64,000 nt of DNA, taken from assembly GCA_964654285.1 (NCBI GenBank), contig CAZZJC010000004.1, positions 62,001 to 126,000 on the forward strand, read 5' to 3'. The stretch comes from BJHQ01 sp964654285 (GTDB lineage: Bacteria > Planctomycetota > UBA11346). The position numbers were made by a program, and so were the translations under genes. The notes beneath the pieces were generated by a model. That model searched no databases, was not told where the DNA came from, and saw only the letters and a program-made list of their open reading frames with translations. Positions 54,718 through 63,831 of this stretch are shown here, one piece after another. The first letter of the stretch is position 1. Each line of letters starts with the position of its first letter.

Positions 54718-55977
54718 ATGGAAGCCTGGGAAAAGCTGAACCCCCAATCCCGCCGGCTCTGGGAGAAGGCCAACCGGCTGATCGTCGGCGGGGGGCAGGC
54801 GCACAAACGGCACGTGCTCTACCTGGCCCGCGGGGGTCCGGCGTTCTTCACCCGGGCCAAGGGCGCCTATGTCTACGACGCCGACGACCGCGAATACATC
54901 GACTACCTGCTCGGCTACGGACCCATCGTGCTCGGGCACTGCGATTACGAATTCAACGCCCTCGTCGCCCGCCAGATGACCCAGTCCGGGGTGCAGGGCG
55001 GCGAGCATCCGCTCGAGATCGAACTGGCCGAACGCCTGATCAGGCTCATTCCAGGGGCGGAAATGCTGATGTACCTGATCGGCGGCTCGGCCACCGCCAG
55101 CGCCGCCCTGCGGGTCGCCCGCGCCCATACCGGACGCGAACGGGTGATCCGCTGCGGCTACCACGGGTGGCATGACTGGTGCGTCCCCGCCAGTCCCGGC
55201 GTGCCGGCGGATGAGCGCGGACGCGTCCTCGACTTCACCTACAACGATCTTGCCGCCCTTGAACGTCAGCTGGAGACCCATCGCGGCACGGTTGCCGGGG
55301 TGATCATCGAAGCGGTGCAGGACGATGGCCCGGCGCCGGGTTTCTTCGCCGGCGTGCGGGCGCTCTGCGACCGCCACGGCTGCCTGTTCATCCTCGACGA
55401 GGTGAAGACCGGCTTCCGCTTCGATCTCGGCGGGGCCCAGAAGCTCTACGGCATCCAGCCCGATCTGTCGACCTTCGGCAAGGCCCTGGGCAATGGATTC
55501 CCGCTGTCCGTCCTGGTCGGACGCCGCGACCTCCTGGAAAAACGCAGCGACTGCTACTGCTCCGCCACCTTCCACGGCGATCCGATCGCCTGCGCCGCCA
55601 GCCTGGCCTGCCTTGATCTCCTCGAACGCCGCGACGGCATCGCGCACCAGCACCGCCTCGGCCGACGCCTGATCGACGGTCTGAACCGGATCTTCAAGGA
55701 GGCCGACTTCCCGCTACGGATGGAGGGCCATCCCGCGATGCCGAATCCGCGCGAGGGCTATGTCGGCGAGCCCGCTCGTCCGCTGCCGACCGGCTGGACC
55801 GGCCGTTGCGCCCGCGAGTGGTTCGCGGCGATGCAGCGCAACGGCGTCTTCGTGAACTGGCATGTCTGGTTCCTGTCCACGGCGCACACCGAGGCCGACA
55901 TCGATGCGACCATCAGCATCGCCCGCAAGGCGGTCAGCCAGGCCTGCACGGTGATGCGGTCGCCATCGGTCGACTGA
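54718..55977 (+). CDS. Class III PLP-dependent aminotransferase
   Basis: A 419-residue aminotransferase of the glutamate-1-semialdehyde aminomutase-like branch. Visible are GGSATASAALRVARAHTG (phosphate site), GYHGWHDW, FILDEVKTGFRFD with the PLP Asp, and the PLP lysine in STFGKALGNGFPLS. It is not HemL itself: its operon partners are a sugar-type oxidoreductase and a secreted PQQ-like protein, which suggests amination of a carbohydrate-derived keto compound. GAGGAG lies nine bases before the ATG. The next gene begins 6 bp downstream. Confidence 0.85.
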   Translation: MEAWEKLNPQSRRLWEKANRLIVGGGQAHKRHVLYLARGGPAFFTRAKGAYVYDADDREYIDYLLGYGPIVLGHCDYEFNALVARQMTQSGVQGGEHPLEIELAERLIRLIPGAEMLMYLIGGSATASAALRVARAHTGRERVIRCGYHGWHDWCVPASPGVPADERGRVLDFTYNDLAALERQLETHRGTVAGVIIEAVQDDGPAPGFFAGVRALCDRHGCLFILDEVKTGFRFDLGGAQKLYGIQPDLSTFGKALGNGFPLSVLVGRRDLLEKRSDCYCSATFHGDPIACAASLACLDLLERRDGIAHQHRLGRRLIDGLNRIFKEADFPLRMEGHPAMPNPREGYVGEPARPLPTGWTGRCAREWFAAMQRNGVFVNWHVWFLSTAHTEADIDATISIARKAVSQACTVMRSPSVD

Positions 55978-55983
55978 CGCCCA

Positions 55984-56973
55984 ATGATCCCGCCTGTAAA
56001 TCACATGCTTCCCCTCCGTGTCGGCATCATCGGCTGCGGCGGCTTCGCCGGCGCCCATGCCCGTCGGCTCACGCTCATTCCGGGGGTGCGCGTGGCCGCC
56101 TTGGCCGATCCCAGTACGGATGCGTCCGCCTCCCTCATCCGACGCAGGCTGTCCGATGTCCCCCCGCCGCAGGTATTCGACAACGTCAAGACGATGCTGG
56201 AGCACACCCCGCTGGATGCCGTGGTGGTGGTGTCGCCGCATGGGCTGCACGCGCAGCACGCGATCGCGGCGCTGCGCGCCGGCTGCCATGTCCTGGTCGA
56301 GAAGCCGATGGCCACCAGTGTCGCCGACGCCGAGGCCATGGCGGCCGCGGTCTTCGCTACCGGCCGACATCTGATGGTCGCCTACAATCCGTTGCTGACC
56401 CGGGCCGTGGCCCTGGCGCGGCGGACGGTGGCAGACGGGCGGCTGGGCAAGCTCCGCCTGATCTCGGCCAGCCTGGCGCAGGACTGGCAGGCGCTGACCG
56501 CAGGCACCTGGCGCCAGGACCCCGCGCTGTCAGGCCACGGCCAGCTCAGCGACAGCGGGGCGCATGTCCTGGCCGCGATCACCTGGATCGCCGGCTCGAT
56601 GGTCGAAACCGTGCAGGCGCAGGTGAACCTGGGGAATGGGGTACCGGTCGATGGCGCAATCACGCTGCGCTTCGCCAATGGCGTCCTCGCCAGCATCCTC
56701 ATCGGCGGCAGCTGCCCGACGAATGTCGGGCACGCCGACCTGCTCCTCACCGGGGGGCGTATCGCCCTCGATCCCTGGAATGGTTCGTTCCTCCAAGCCT
56801 GGGACGCCAAGGGGCCGTTGCGTGAACTCGAGCTGGCCCGCGGCGAGGAACCTGACAGCGATGCGCGGTTCATCAGCCTTGTCCGCCACGGGAAGACGCC
56901 TGACGCGGACGTTGGATTCGGCCTGGAACAGGCCCGTCTGCTGGAGCGCATCCGCCGTGCGGCAGGACGGTGA
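55984..56973 (+). CDS. Gfo/Idh/MocA-family oxidoreductase
   Basis: A 329-residue NAD(P)-dependent sugar oxidoreductase. The Rossmann motif is VGIIGCGGFAGAHARRL, the family hallmark EKP appears in CHVLVEKPMATS, and the C-terminal domain has DSGAHVLAAITWI with the catalytic-site Asp/His pattern. The ATG at 55984 is used; ATG at 56005 is an alternative directly before the Rossmann strand. It probably oxidises or reduces the sugar on which the preceding aminotransferase acts. A 114-bp gap with a short ORF separates it from the giant PQQ-like gene. Confidence 0.88.
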   Translation: MIPPVNHMLPLRVGIIGCGGFAGAHARRLTLIPGVRVAALADPSTDASASLIRRRLSDVPPPQVFDNVKTMLEHTPLDAVVVVSPHGLHAQHAIAALRAGCHVLVEKPMATSVADAEAMAAAVFATGRHLMVAYNPLLTRAVALARRTVADGRLGKLRLISASLAQDWQALTAGTWRQDPALSGHGQLSDSGAHVLAAITWIAGSMVETVQAQVNLGNGVPVDGAITLRFANGVLASILIGGSCPTNVGHADLLLTGGRIALDPWNGSFLQAWDAKGPLRELELARGEEPDSDARFISLVRHGKTPDADVGFGLEQARLLERIRRAAGR

Positions 56974-57055
56974 ATCCGTAGGCTGCGCCATCCTGACGGC
57001 GGGATGCTCCGTCCACCCATATCCTCGCAACACGGACAGGTCTCAGGAGTATATC

Positions 57056-57091
57056 ATGGGATCGATCTCCACCGCTCGGGACCATGCATGA
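57056..57091 (+). CDS. 11-codon upstream ORF coupled to the giant PQQ-like gene
   Basis: ATG at 57056 is preceded by AGGAG (57045-57049) with six bases of spacing, the best ribosome binding site in the area. The ORF encodes MGSISTARDHA and ends with TGA at 57089-57091, which overlaps the ATG of the PQQ-like gene as ATGA. The main gene's own ATG has only a weak GGGA upstream. This arrangement suggests translational coupling through a leader peptide. Confidence 0.5.
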   Translation: MGSISTARDHA

Positions 57092-60000
57092 ACCGCTCCT
57101 CCGCTGTTTTCATCATCTGCTCCATTTTCACGTCGATCGGCGCGGAGGACGCCCTCGTCAGCGGCCTGCGGGCTGAGGCCCAGGCCATCGCCGCCGTGCG
57201 CGACGGCCTGGTCCAGCGCCTGGACCAGGCCGCTGCAGCCGCCGCGACCGGGGAACCGGCGCGCACGCTCGTGCTCAAGGTGCCGGCGGCGATCGCGGCC
57301 AAAGGTGCCGCAGACAAGTCCCGGCAACCGCTGGAAATCACCATCCAGCGGCGCAACGGCGCCTGGCTCGCCGGCACCGCCACCGGCTACAACAAGTCGC
57401 GCCATCCGGTCGCGGCGGTCGATCTCAAACTGGACGCGACCACCCTGCGCGGCACCGTGCGCGTCACCCTGCGTTCGGATGGCTGGCTGCCACCGGATTT
57501 GAGCACGAGGACGCTGGATCTCGCCCTCGACCTCGGCCTGGCCGCGACGGCGGTCGACGGGTCGGTGCAGGTCAGCGGCGATTTCGGCAGCTATGAATCC
57601 AAGGCCAACGGGCAGCTGACCCCGATCCCGGCCCCCAGGCGGGCCGCAGACCAGATCTCGCCCCTGCCCAAGGCCACCGGCGAACCTGCTGAGGCCGAGG
57701 CCCTGGTCGCCTGGGCGACCGCGGCCTACCAGGAGATCCGCGCCGCAACCATCTCTCTCGGCCATCCCGAAGCGGCTTTCGAACAGGCGCTCCTGGGAAC
57801 CCGTCTGTCCGCCCCGGGCTGGGATCTCGCCAAGCCGGCGAACCGGCCGCTGGCGCTGGCCTACGTCCAGGAATTGCGTGCGCTCGTCACCGCTCCGGCG
57901 GCGCCTGCAGACGCGATCATCCTCGACACCCTGACCTACGACGATCCCGGATTCGGCCTGCGCTTCGGCGCCGGACCGATGCCGGAGCAGGACGGGATCG
58001 CCGTGCTGCCCGAGGACGCGAGCAGCGCCGCGCCGGGCCAGGATTGGCGCTTCGTGACCCATTGGCAGCGTCTGGCCGTGTTTCCCGGCGATCCGGTCCG
58101 CCAGTTCGACACGCCCACGCTGCCCGACGTGGTGTTCGCCCCGGGCGCCGCCTACAAGCCCGACCAGGCTCGGCTCGGTGCCGGTTACAAGATGCCCGCA
58201 GACGGCACCTTCGGCTGGACCGGCATCGCCTCGAACATCTTCCAGATTCCTCCCCCCGGTCAGCCGTTCTTCCCCCAGACCAGCCAGGGGCACCACGGGG
58301 TCACCAAGGGTGATTACGGCATCCACGGCGTCATGAGAGGGCGCTGGTATGGTGCCGCCACGATCCGTGCCGTCAAGGATGTCGAACTGCATGCCGCGGT
58401 GCTCGCCGACGACTACGGCAAACTGTGGCTCAACCAGCGCCAGGTCTGGGCCTCGCAGGCCACGATCATGCCGGCCGCCCTGATCCGCCTCGCCCTGAAG
58501 AAGGGCGACAACCGGGTGATCCTGGCGTGCGAGAACGAGCAGAAGAACTCGGCATTCGGCCTCGCCCTCTGCGTGAAGGGCGGTCCGCTCGCGCCCGCTG
58601 CGCGCGAAGCGCTGATCAAGCGCACCGCCGAAGCGACGCTCGCCTTGCCTCCGCTGGCGGTCAAAGGCCGGTTCGGCGACTGGACCAGCCGCTTTCCGGA
58701 CGCCAACCCGCCCCTGGCCTGGGATCTCAAGCGCAAGATCAACGTGCGCTGGCACACCCCGCTGCCCGACTGGTCGTGCGCCAACCCGGTGATCTCCGGC
58801 GATCAGGTCTATGTCCTCGGCGAGCCGCATGTGCTGTACTGCCTGGACAAGGATACCGGCGCCATCCGTTGGCAGCGCGAATCGCACGTCTTCGAGTTCG
58901 TCCCTGAAACCGAACGCGTGGCGGCGATGCGCGCCTGGATGGACGCCGCGACCGTGCAGGATTCGCCCGAGGTCAAGGCCTGGAACGAGCAGATCTCAGT
59001 GGGCACCGCCCGCCTGACGGACGAGAAGGCGCAACCGCCGCTCAGCCCCGAGGAGCGCAGGGATTTCACCGCCCAGGTCGACACCGCGAAGAAGGAACGC
59101 GATGCCTTCGTGCGCGCCAAGACCGGCCTCGCCGGAACCTGGAAGTCGAAACTCGGAGTGCAGGACGCCGGCTGGTACAACGTCTATGGCAATTCGTGGG
59201 GCGCACCGGTCGCCGACCAGGATCACGTCTGGGTGAAGTTCGGTACCGGGGTGGCGGCCTGCTACGACCGCAACGGCAAACGCCTGTGGATGGTGCGAAC
59301 CGGCCTCAGCGGCGGGCCGGGCAACATCGCCTCGCCGGTCCTGCTGGGTGGAACCCTGGTCATCCAGGGTCAGGGAAGCGCCGTGGGCGGAGACGCCTCG
59401 AAATGGAAGGCGATCAGCGCACAGTTCCCGCCGTTCTGCGCCCATGCGATGATCGGGCTTGATCCACTGACCGGCGCCACTCGCTGGATCCGCCCGGTGA
59501 TGAACACCGGTGCCTATGGCGGCGGCACCGGCATCGTGCCCCTGCGCCTGTCCAACGGCACCGATACCCGCGAACTCGTGCTCACCGGCGACAGCACGGT
59601 GGTCGATCCCAAGGATGGGTCGATGCTCACCGATTGCCGCGGCCTGGGCGTGGGCACCTGGGCCGGTGATCCGGTCATGCGGGGAAACCGGGCTTTCTTC
59701 CACCGCGGAGGCAAGGTCGAAGTGCTCGAATTCTGGCTTGAAGCCAGCGGATCGGTCGGTGCCCGCCGATTGCCCAACCTGGAAGGCGGTGACGGCTACG
59801 CCGGCTCGGTCTGGCACCGCGATCGTCTCTGGGGCAACAATCCCCGTGGCTCGGCGCCGAAACAGCCGGTCCCGTTCCATGAATTGACCATCTCCGACGC
59901 CCGCACCGGCCAGCGCATCCCGACCATCTATCCGGCGCTGCGCGATGGCGGCCTGGGATATGCCGCGCCGGCTGCGGCTGGGGACTACGTGGTGATCACC

Positions 60001-60996
60001 GGCAACGGTACTGGTCCGTTCGGGTGGAGCATAGATCCCACGGCATCAGCCGAGATCGGCTTCGCCAAATGCGACGCGGAACCGTGGATGGCCACGACCT
60101 GCCGCATCGACGGCGAGTCGATGACCGCCACCCCGGTGTTCGAAGGTGGCCGCATGTTCCTGCGCACCTATCGCTCGGCGATCTGCATCGAGATCACGAC
60201 CGAGGAAGGTCGGCTCTACGCCCTCAAGGCGATGGCCCAGCACCGCTACAACGAGATCCCCCGTAAACCCGAGGACATCAGCAACCGTACCGTCATCCCC
60301 CCCAGCACCTGGACGCCTGGCGAAGGGGTGCCGGTGGAGCTGGTCGACCGCTTCACCGCGCCGCACGGCTGGCTGATGGCGGGACCGTTCGCCACCACCG
60401 CCCCGGATGCCGACACCCTGGGCGCCCTGGGCGGACCGACCAAGGCGCGTCCGCAGGTGAACGCCCCATTCGCCTACAAGGATGGCGAATACCGCTTCGT
60501 TCCGCTGGCGGCCGGGCATTTCACCGCCTTCAAAGGCGAAGAGCTCGACATGTTCAAGCTGCCGCGCTACACCGCCCGCTGCAAGCTCGACGTGCTCGGC
60601 GCCAGCGGGAGCAAGGCCAACACCACGACCTGGTTCCTGTCGGCGATCGACAACAAGACCGACCACTGGGTGCGGGTCGATGCCACCCGCATGAAGGGCG
60701 TCTCGATCTGGCTCGGGGGCCAGCCCGTGGCCGATGGCGACCGGGTGCAACTGGCGGCCGGGATCCACCCGGTGCTGATCCAATCGGTGATCGGCAAGAT
60801 CCCCCCGTTCCTGAAGGACCGGAAGATCGAAGCCAACATCCGCTTCACCGACATCCCCGATCCGGCGGGCGAACTCAAGGCCTGGCGGGCGAAGGTCCGC
60901 GCCCAGCAGCCGCTGCTGCAGAAGATCGTCGACCAACTGCCCGCCTGTCCGGAGCGGCTGCAATTGAACGAGCTGATCCGCGCGGCGCAGGAATGA
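57088..60996 (+). CDS. Giant secreted PQQ-like protein, paralog of the one at 12205
   Basis: A 1302-residue protein with a signal peptide (MNRSSAVFIICSIFTSIGA). Module order is that of the 1459-residue paralog: a beta-rich module with SDGWLPPD near residue 130; a helical stretch; a galactose-binding-like module near 430-520 (KLWLNQRQVWAS, KKGDNRVILACENEQ); and a PQQ-like propeller from about 540 (LYCLDKDTGAIRWQRES, WVKFGTGVAACYDRNGKRLW). A terminal module begins MAGPFA near 1098 with a second carbohydrate-binding-like fold. No linker of the kind seen in the paralog interrupts the propeller. It is the last gene of the aminotransferase/oxidoreductase operon and is preceded by a coupled 11-codon ORF. 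Function unknown; extracellular or periplasmic recognition of glycans is an inference. Confidence 0.75.
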   Translation: MNRSSAVFIICSIFTSIGAEDALVSGLRAEAQAIAAVRDGLVQRLDQAAAAAATGEPARTLVLKVPAAIAAKGAADKSRQPLEITIQRRNGAWLAGTATGYNKSRHPVAAVDLKLDATTLRGTVRVTLRSDGWLPPDLSTRTLDLALDLGLAATAVDGSVQVSGDFGSYESKANGQLTPIPAPRRAADQISPLPKATGEPAEAEALVAWATAAYQEIRAATISLGHPEAAFEQALLGTRLSAPGWDLAKPANRPLALAYVQELRALVTAPAAPADAIILDTLTYDDPGFGLRFGAGPMPEQDGIAVLPEDASSAAPGQDWRFVTHWQRLAVFPGDPVRQFDTPTLPDVVFAPGAAYKPDQARLGAGYKMPADGTFGWTGIASNIFQIPPPGQPFFPQTSQGHHGVTKGDYGIHGVMRGRWYGAATIRAVKDVELHAAVLADDYGKLWLNQRQVWASQATIMPAALIRLALKKGDNRVILACENEQKNSAFGLALCVKGGPLAPAAREALIKRTAEATLALPPLAVKGRFGDWTSRFPDANPPLAWDLKRKINVRWHTPLPDWSCANPVISGDQVYVLGEPHVLYCLDKDTGAIRWQRESHVFEFVPETERVAAMRAWMDAATVQDSPEVKAWNEQISVGTARLTDEKAQPPLSPEERRDFTAQVDTAKKERDAFVRAKTGLAGTWKSKLGVQDAGWYNVYGNSWGAPVADQDHVWVKFGTGVAACYDRNGKRLWMVRTGLSGGPGNIASPVLLGGTLVIQGQGSAVGGDASKWKAISAQFPPFCAHAMIGLDPLTGATRWIRPVMNTGAYGGGTGIVPLRLSNGTDTRELVLTGDSTVVDPKDGSMLTDCRGLGVGTWAGDPVMRGNRAFFHRGGKVEVLEFWLEASGSVGARRLPNLEGGDGYAGSVWHRDRLWGNNPRGSAPKQPVPFHELTISDARTGQRIPTIYPALRDGGLGYAAPAAAGDYVVITGNGTGPFGWSIDPTASAEIGFAKCDAEPWMATTCRIDGESMTATPVFEGGRMFLRTYRSAICIEITTEEGRLYALKAMAQHRYNEIPRKPEDISNRTVIPPSTWTPGEGVPVELVDRFTAPHGWLMAGPFATTAPDADTLGALGGPTKARPQVNAPFAYKDGEYRFVPLAAGHFTAFKGEELDMFKLPRYTARCKLDVLGASGSKANTTTWFLSAIDNKTDHWVRVDATRMKGVSIWLGGQPVADGDRVQLAAGIHPVLIQSVIGKIPPFLKDRKIEANIRFTDIPDPAGELKAWRAKVRAQQPLLQKIVDQLPACPERLQLNELIRAAQE

Positions 60997-61047
60997 CCCG
61001 CCTGGTGCGGATGGGGACGGCCTGAGCGCAGCCCGACGGCCGAACCG

Positions 61048-62217
61048 TCAGACCGGTCCGGACGCCGGGCCGGCCGAGGATCCAAGCACCTGTTGCACCA
61101 CGGCCGCCGCCGCCTGGGGTCTTCCCAACGCCTGAGCGTTGCGCTTGAGCGTCGCGATGCGGCCGGGATCGCCGAGCAGTTGCCGGATGCGGTATTCGAC
61201 CCCGGCGCCGTCGTGCGCCTTCAGTGCGGCGCCGTGTTCGAGCAGGAAATCGCTGTTGCGTTCCTCTTGCCCTGGGATCGGCGACACCACCAGCAGAGGC
61301 AGGCCCAGGGCCAGGCATTCGCTGGTGGTGAGTCCGCCCGGCTTGGTGATCGCGAGATCCGCCACCGCCATCAGGCGTTCAGGGGTGGTGGTGAATCCGA
61401 CCGCCTTCAACCGGCCCGGATGCGCTTCGCCCAGGCGGGTGAGGTTGGTCAGCAGTTCCTGGTTCCTGCCTGCCATCGCCACGATCTGGAAGTCGCCCGG
61501 CACCGCGAGGATGCGCGCGGCGAGCTGGTCGATGGCGCCCACGCCCAGGCCGCCGGACATGAGCAGGAACGTGGTCTTCGCCGGATCGATCCCGAGTTCA
61601 CGCGCGCATGCGCTACGATCGGGCGGTTGGCTGAATCCGGGCGCGATCGGGATGCCGGTATCGCGGATCGGGGTCGCGCGGGTGGCGTCATCCGCATCGG
61701 GCAGGCCCTTGAGGCGGTCGCGCAGGCGCCAGCCGATCTCGTCGGCGGCGACGCAGAACCCGTCCTGGTTCGCCTGGACCCAGAGCGCATGCACGTCGAA
61801 GTCGGTGACCACCGTCCACAGCGGCTGGCCCAGGCGATCCTTCGCCTTCATCCGCCCGACCAGTTGCGAGGGCAGGAAGTGGGTCGAGACGATATGGGTC
61901 GGCGCGGCGTCGGCGATCGCGCCCGCCAGCTTGCGCGTGTTCACCTGCTCGATGACCCGGCGCAGCTTCGCCAGGGTGCCGTCCGGTTTCGCCCGGTCGC
62001 TGGAATGGTAGAGATACCCCCACAGCGCCGGGTTGCGGTTGACCATGAAGATGAAGCTTTCCGCATACAGTTTGCGGAAGAGCTTGGGCACGAGGTCCAT
62101 GACATCGATGTGCACGGCCTGATGCCCGCGTGCGAGCGCGGCGGCCTGCACCGCCTGCGCCGCCCGGACATGCCCGGCCCCGGCCGAGACGCTGAGGATG
62201 AGGAGCTTGGTGGACAT
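61048..62217 (-). CDS. MGDG-synthase/UgtP-type glycosyltransferase
   Basis: A 389-residue GT-B enzyme. The N-terminal LSVSAGAGHVRAAQAV is the acceptor-side loop of monogalactosyldiacylglycerol synthases and processive diacylglycerol glucosyltransferases. VVTDFDVHALW follows, and the C-terminal donor-binding part has ITKPGGLTTSECLALGLPLLV and PGQEERNSDFL. It should add a hexose from a UDP-sugar to diacylglycerol at the membrane. It lies downstream of DUF790 on the same strand, separated by 233 bp that contain an inverted-repeat element. Confidence 0.87.
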   Translation of the reverse strand: MSTKLLILSVSAGAGHVRAAQAVQAAALARGHQAVHIDVMDLVPKLFRKLYAESFIFMVNRNPALWGYLYHSSDRAKPDGTLAKLRRVIEQVNTRKLAGAIADAAPTHIVSTHFLPSQLVGRMKAKDRLGQPLWTVVTDFDVHALWVQANQDGFCVAADEIGWRLRDRLKGLPDADDATRATPIRDTGIPIAPGFSQPPDRSACARELGIDPAKTTFLLMSGGLGVGAIDQLAARILAVPGDFQIVAMAGRNQELLTNLTRLGEAHPGRLKAVGFTTTPERLMAVADLAITKPGGLTTSECLALGLPLLVVSPIPGQEERNSDFLLEHGAALKAHDGAGVEYRIRQLLGDPGRIATLKRNAQALGRPQAAAAVVQQVLGSSAGPASGPV

Positions 62218-62303
62218 GGACGGGATGATGCGGCTTCCAACACCTTCCGCCAGCTGCGGTCGGAGCGGCGCGCATGGCGGAAACCAGCGTTGCTGCCTGC
62301 TGA

Positions 62304-62439
62304 GGATTCACCAACAGGTTGACGAACCCAGGTACGATTCCGGTGGCCGCGAGAGATTGATCTACCGGCAACAACCGGAAATCCGTACGGGCCGAGAACC
62401 GCCGATCCAGGTCCTATCCGTCAACCAGGTGGTGAATCC
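62304..62439. repeat. 136-bp element with 20-bp terminal inverted repeats
   Basis: The ends 62304-62323 and 62420-62439 are inverted copies of each other matching at 18 of 20 positions. Inside, GTACGATTCCGGT (62332-62344) is nearly complementary to ACCGGAAATCCGTAC (62374-62388), so the whole can fold into a long stem-loop. There is no ORF and I see no target-site duplication. It could be a small non-autonomous transposable element or a structured leader of the glycosyltransferase mRNA. Confidence 0.5.
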
Positions 62440-62450
62440 CGAATAGCCCC

Positions 62451-63683
62451 TCAACCCGCCTGCAGCCGCTCCACCACCTCGCGCAGCGGTCGCGCCACCG
62501 GGATGTCGGTGAAGAGGAAACCATGCTTGGCGAAGGCCGGCGCGGCGACCAGGTCCTCGCCCTCGGCCGATCGGGCCAAGGCGCGTTCGACACCGAGGGC
62601 CAGGCGCGGCAGTTCGCCCGCCGCGATCTGCTTCAGCCGGCGCGCCAGGGCGCCGGCGTGCCAGCGGTGGAAGCATTCGACATCGACGACGCCGGTGGGT
62701 GTGGTGACGCGCAGGTCGGGCACCACGAGTTCGCCGGCCCTGGTCGTCGACAAGGGGGCGTCACCGACGGTCCAGCCGTCGGGCAGGCGTTCGCTGAGAC
62801 TTGTGCCCAGGTCGCGCAGTTCGGGCGGCACCCAGGCGAGGATGGCGCGGTCGGCCTGCAAACCCAGGGCCGGGCCGAGCGCGAGGTTGGCGCGCACGCG
62901 GGCGCCGCCGGGTCGTTCGGTTACGCTGACCTCGGCACGCGCGCTCCAGGTCTTGGCGCAGCACAGCGCCGGCAGAAAGCCGGCGAGCTGGACGCCGTAG
63001 CGCGTAGCCTGATCGAGCACCGATCCGGGGCCGCTGATGTCCAGGTGCAGGATCTTCGCCGCATCGACGCGGACCTCGGCGAGCAGGCGGTGGAAGCGCA
63101 GCCGCCGGACCAGGCTGCGGCGCAGGGCGGTGTCAGGATCGTCGATGCGGACCTGCAACGACCGCGCGCTGAGCAGCAGTCCCTGGCAGAGGCCGAGATT
63201 GTAGCGGTCGATCAGCTGCGCGACGGAGAGTTCCGGCCCGGCGGCGAGTAGCGCCCGGTCGGGCAGGTCGGCGTAGAGCTGCTCCGCCAGGGCCTGGGGG
63301 GTCAGGGCCAGGTCGGCGGCCACCGCCGCGCGATGCGCCGCAGGATCCGCCGCCGGCGCGAGGATGCGCGCGGCGGATGCGGCCAGGGCGCGACCGCGCA
63401 GGTCCTCGACCGGGCCGGCCTCAGCGAAGCGGCAGTGGTCGACCACGATCTTGTTCAGTCCGCGGCCGATCGCCAAGGCGCGCGAACGGTGCAGGATCAG
63501 GACGACCCCATCATCGAGGTCGCCCCGGGGCTGGCCGACCCCGGCACGCCAATGCGCAAGGATGGATTCGGCGAGTTCGCTGATGGCCGGCGTCGGCCCG
63601 AGCAGCAGGGGCGTCACCTCACCCTGGCGGATCCGGAAGCGGAGGAGATCGCGCGACAGCACGCCGGCATCCTGCTTCGCCAC
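62451..63683 (-). CDS. DUF790-family protein (Bax1-like nuclease)
   Basis: A 410-residue protein. It opens LLRFRIRQGEVTPLLL, as DUF790 proteins do, with further family features at LIDRYNLGLCQGLLLSA, ILHLDISGPGSVLDQATRYG and the C-terminal nuclease-like region (LVVPDLRVTTPTGVVDVECFHRW). In archaea such proteins (Bax1) are nucleases that work with the XPB/Rad25 helicase. The Asp and Glu in the last motif suit a PD-(D/E)XK-type site. No XPB helicase gene is in the window. Identification is by motif recall, not by search. Confidence 0.7.
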   Translation of the reverse strand: MAKQDAGVLSRDLLRFRIRQGEVTPLLLGPTPAISELAESILAHWRAGVGQPRGDLDDGVVLILHRSRALAIGRGLNKIVVDHCRFAEAGPVEDLRGRALAASAARILAPAADPAAHRAAVAADLALTPQALAEQLYADLPDRALLAAGPELSVAQLIDRYNLGLCQGLLLSARSLQVRIDDPDTALRRSLVRRLRFHRLLAEVRVDAAKILHLDISGPGSVLDQATRYGVQLAGFLPALCCAKTWSARAEVSVTERPGGARVRANLALGPALGLQADRAILAWVPPELRDLGTSLSERLPDGWTVGDAPLSTTRAGELVVPDLRVTTPTGVVDVECFHRWHAGALARRLKQIAAGELPRLALGVERALARSAEGEDLVAAPAFAKHGFLFTDIPVARPLREVVERLQAG

Positions 63684-63831
63684 GGCAGGACGCCAACCGG
63701 CGCGGCGATCGCCGCTCGCATCGACGACAACGTCCCGCCACCCTGGTCCGCGCCCGCAATGCTCACCGACGTTCGTCGGGATGGGAAGAGGATGGACTCC
63801 TGCGCTGGATCGTTAGAAAGCGACGCCTGCC

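Noticed and set aside
54718..55977. Calling the aminotransferase hemL
   Set aside because: The PLP motifs are shared by the whole class III branch, and its operon context is sugar-related, not tetrapyrrole synthesis.
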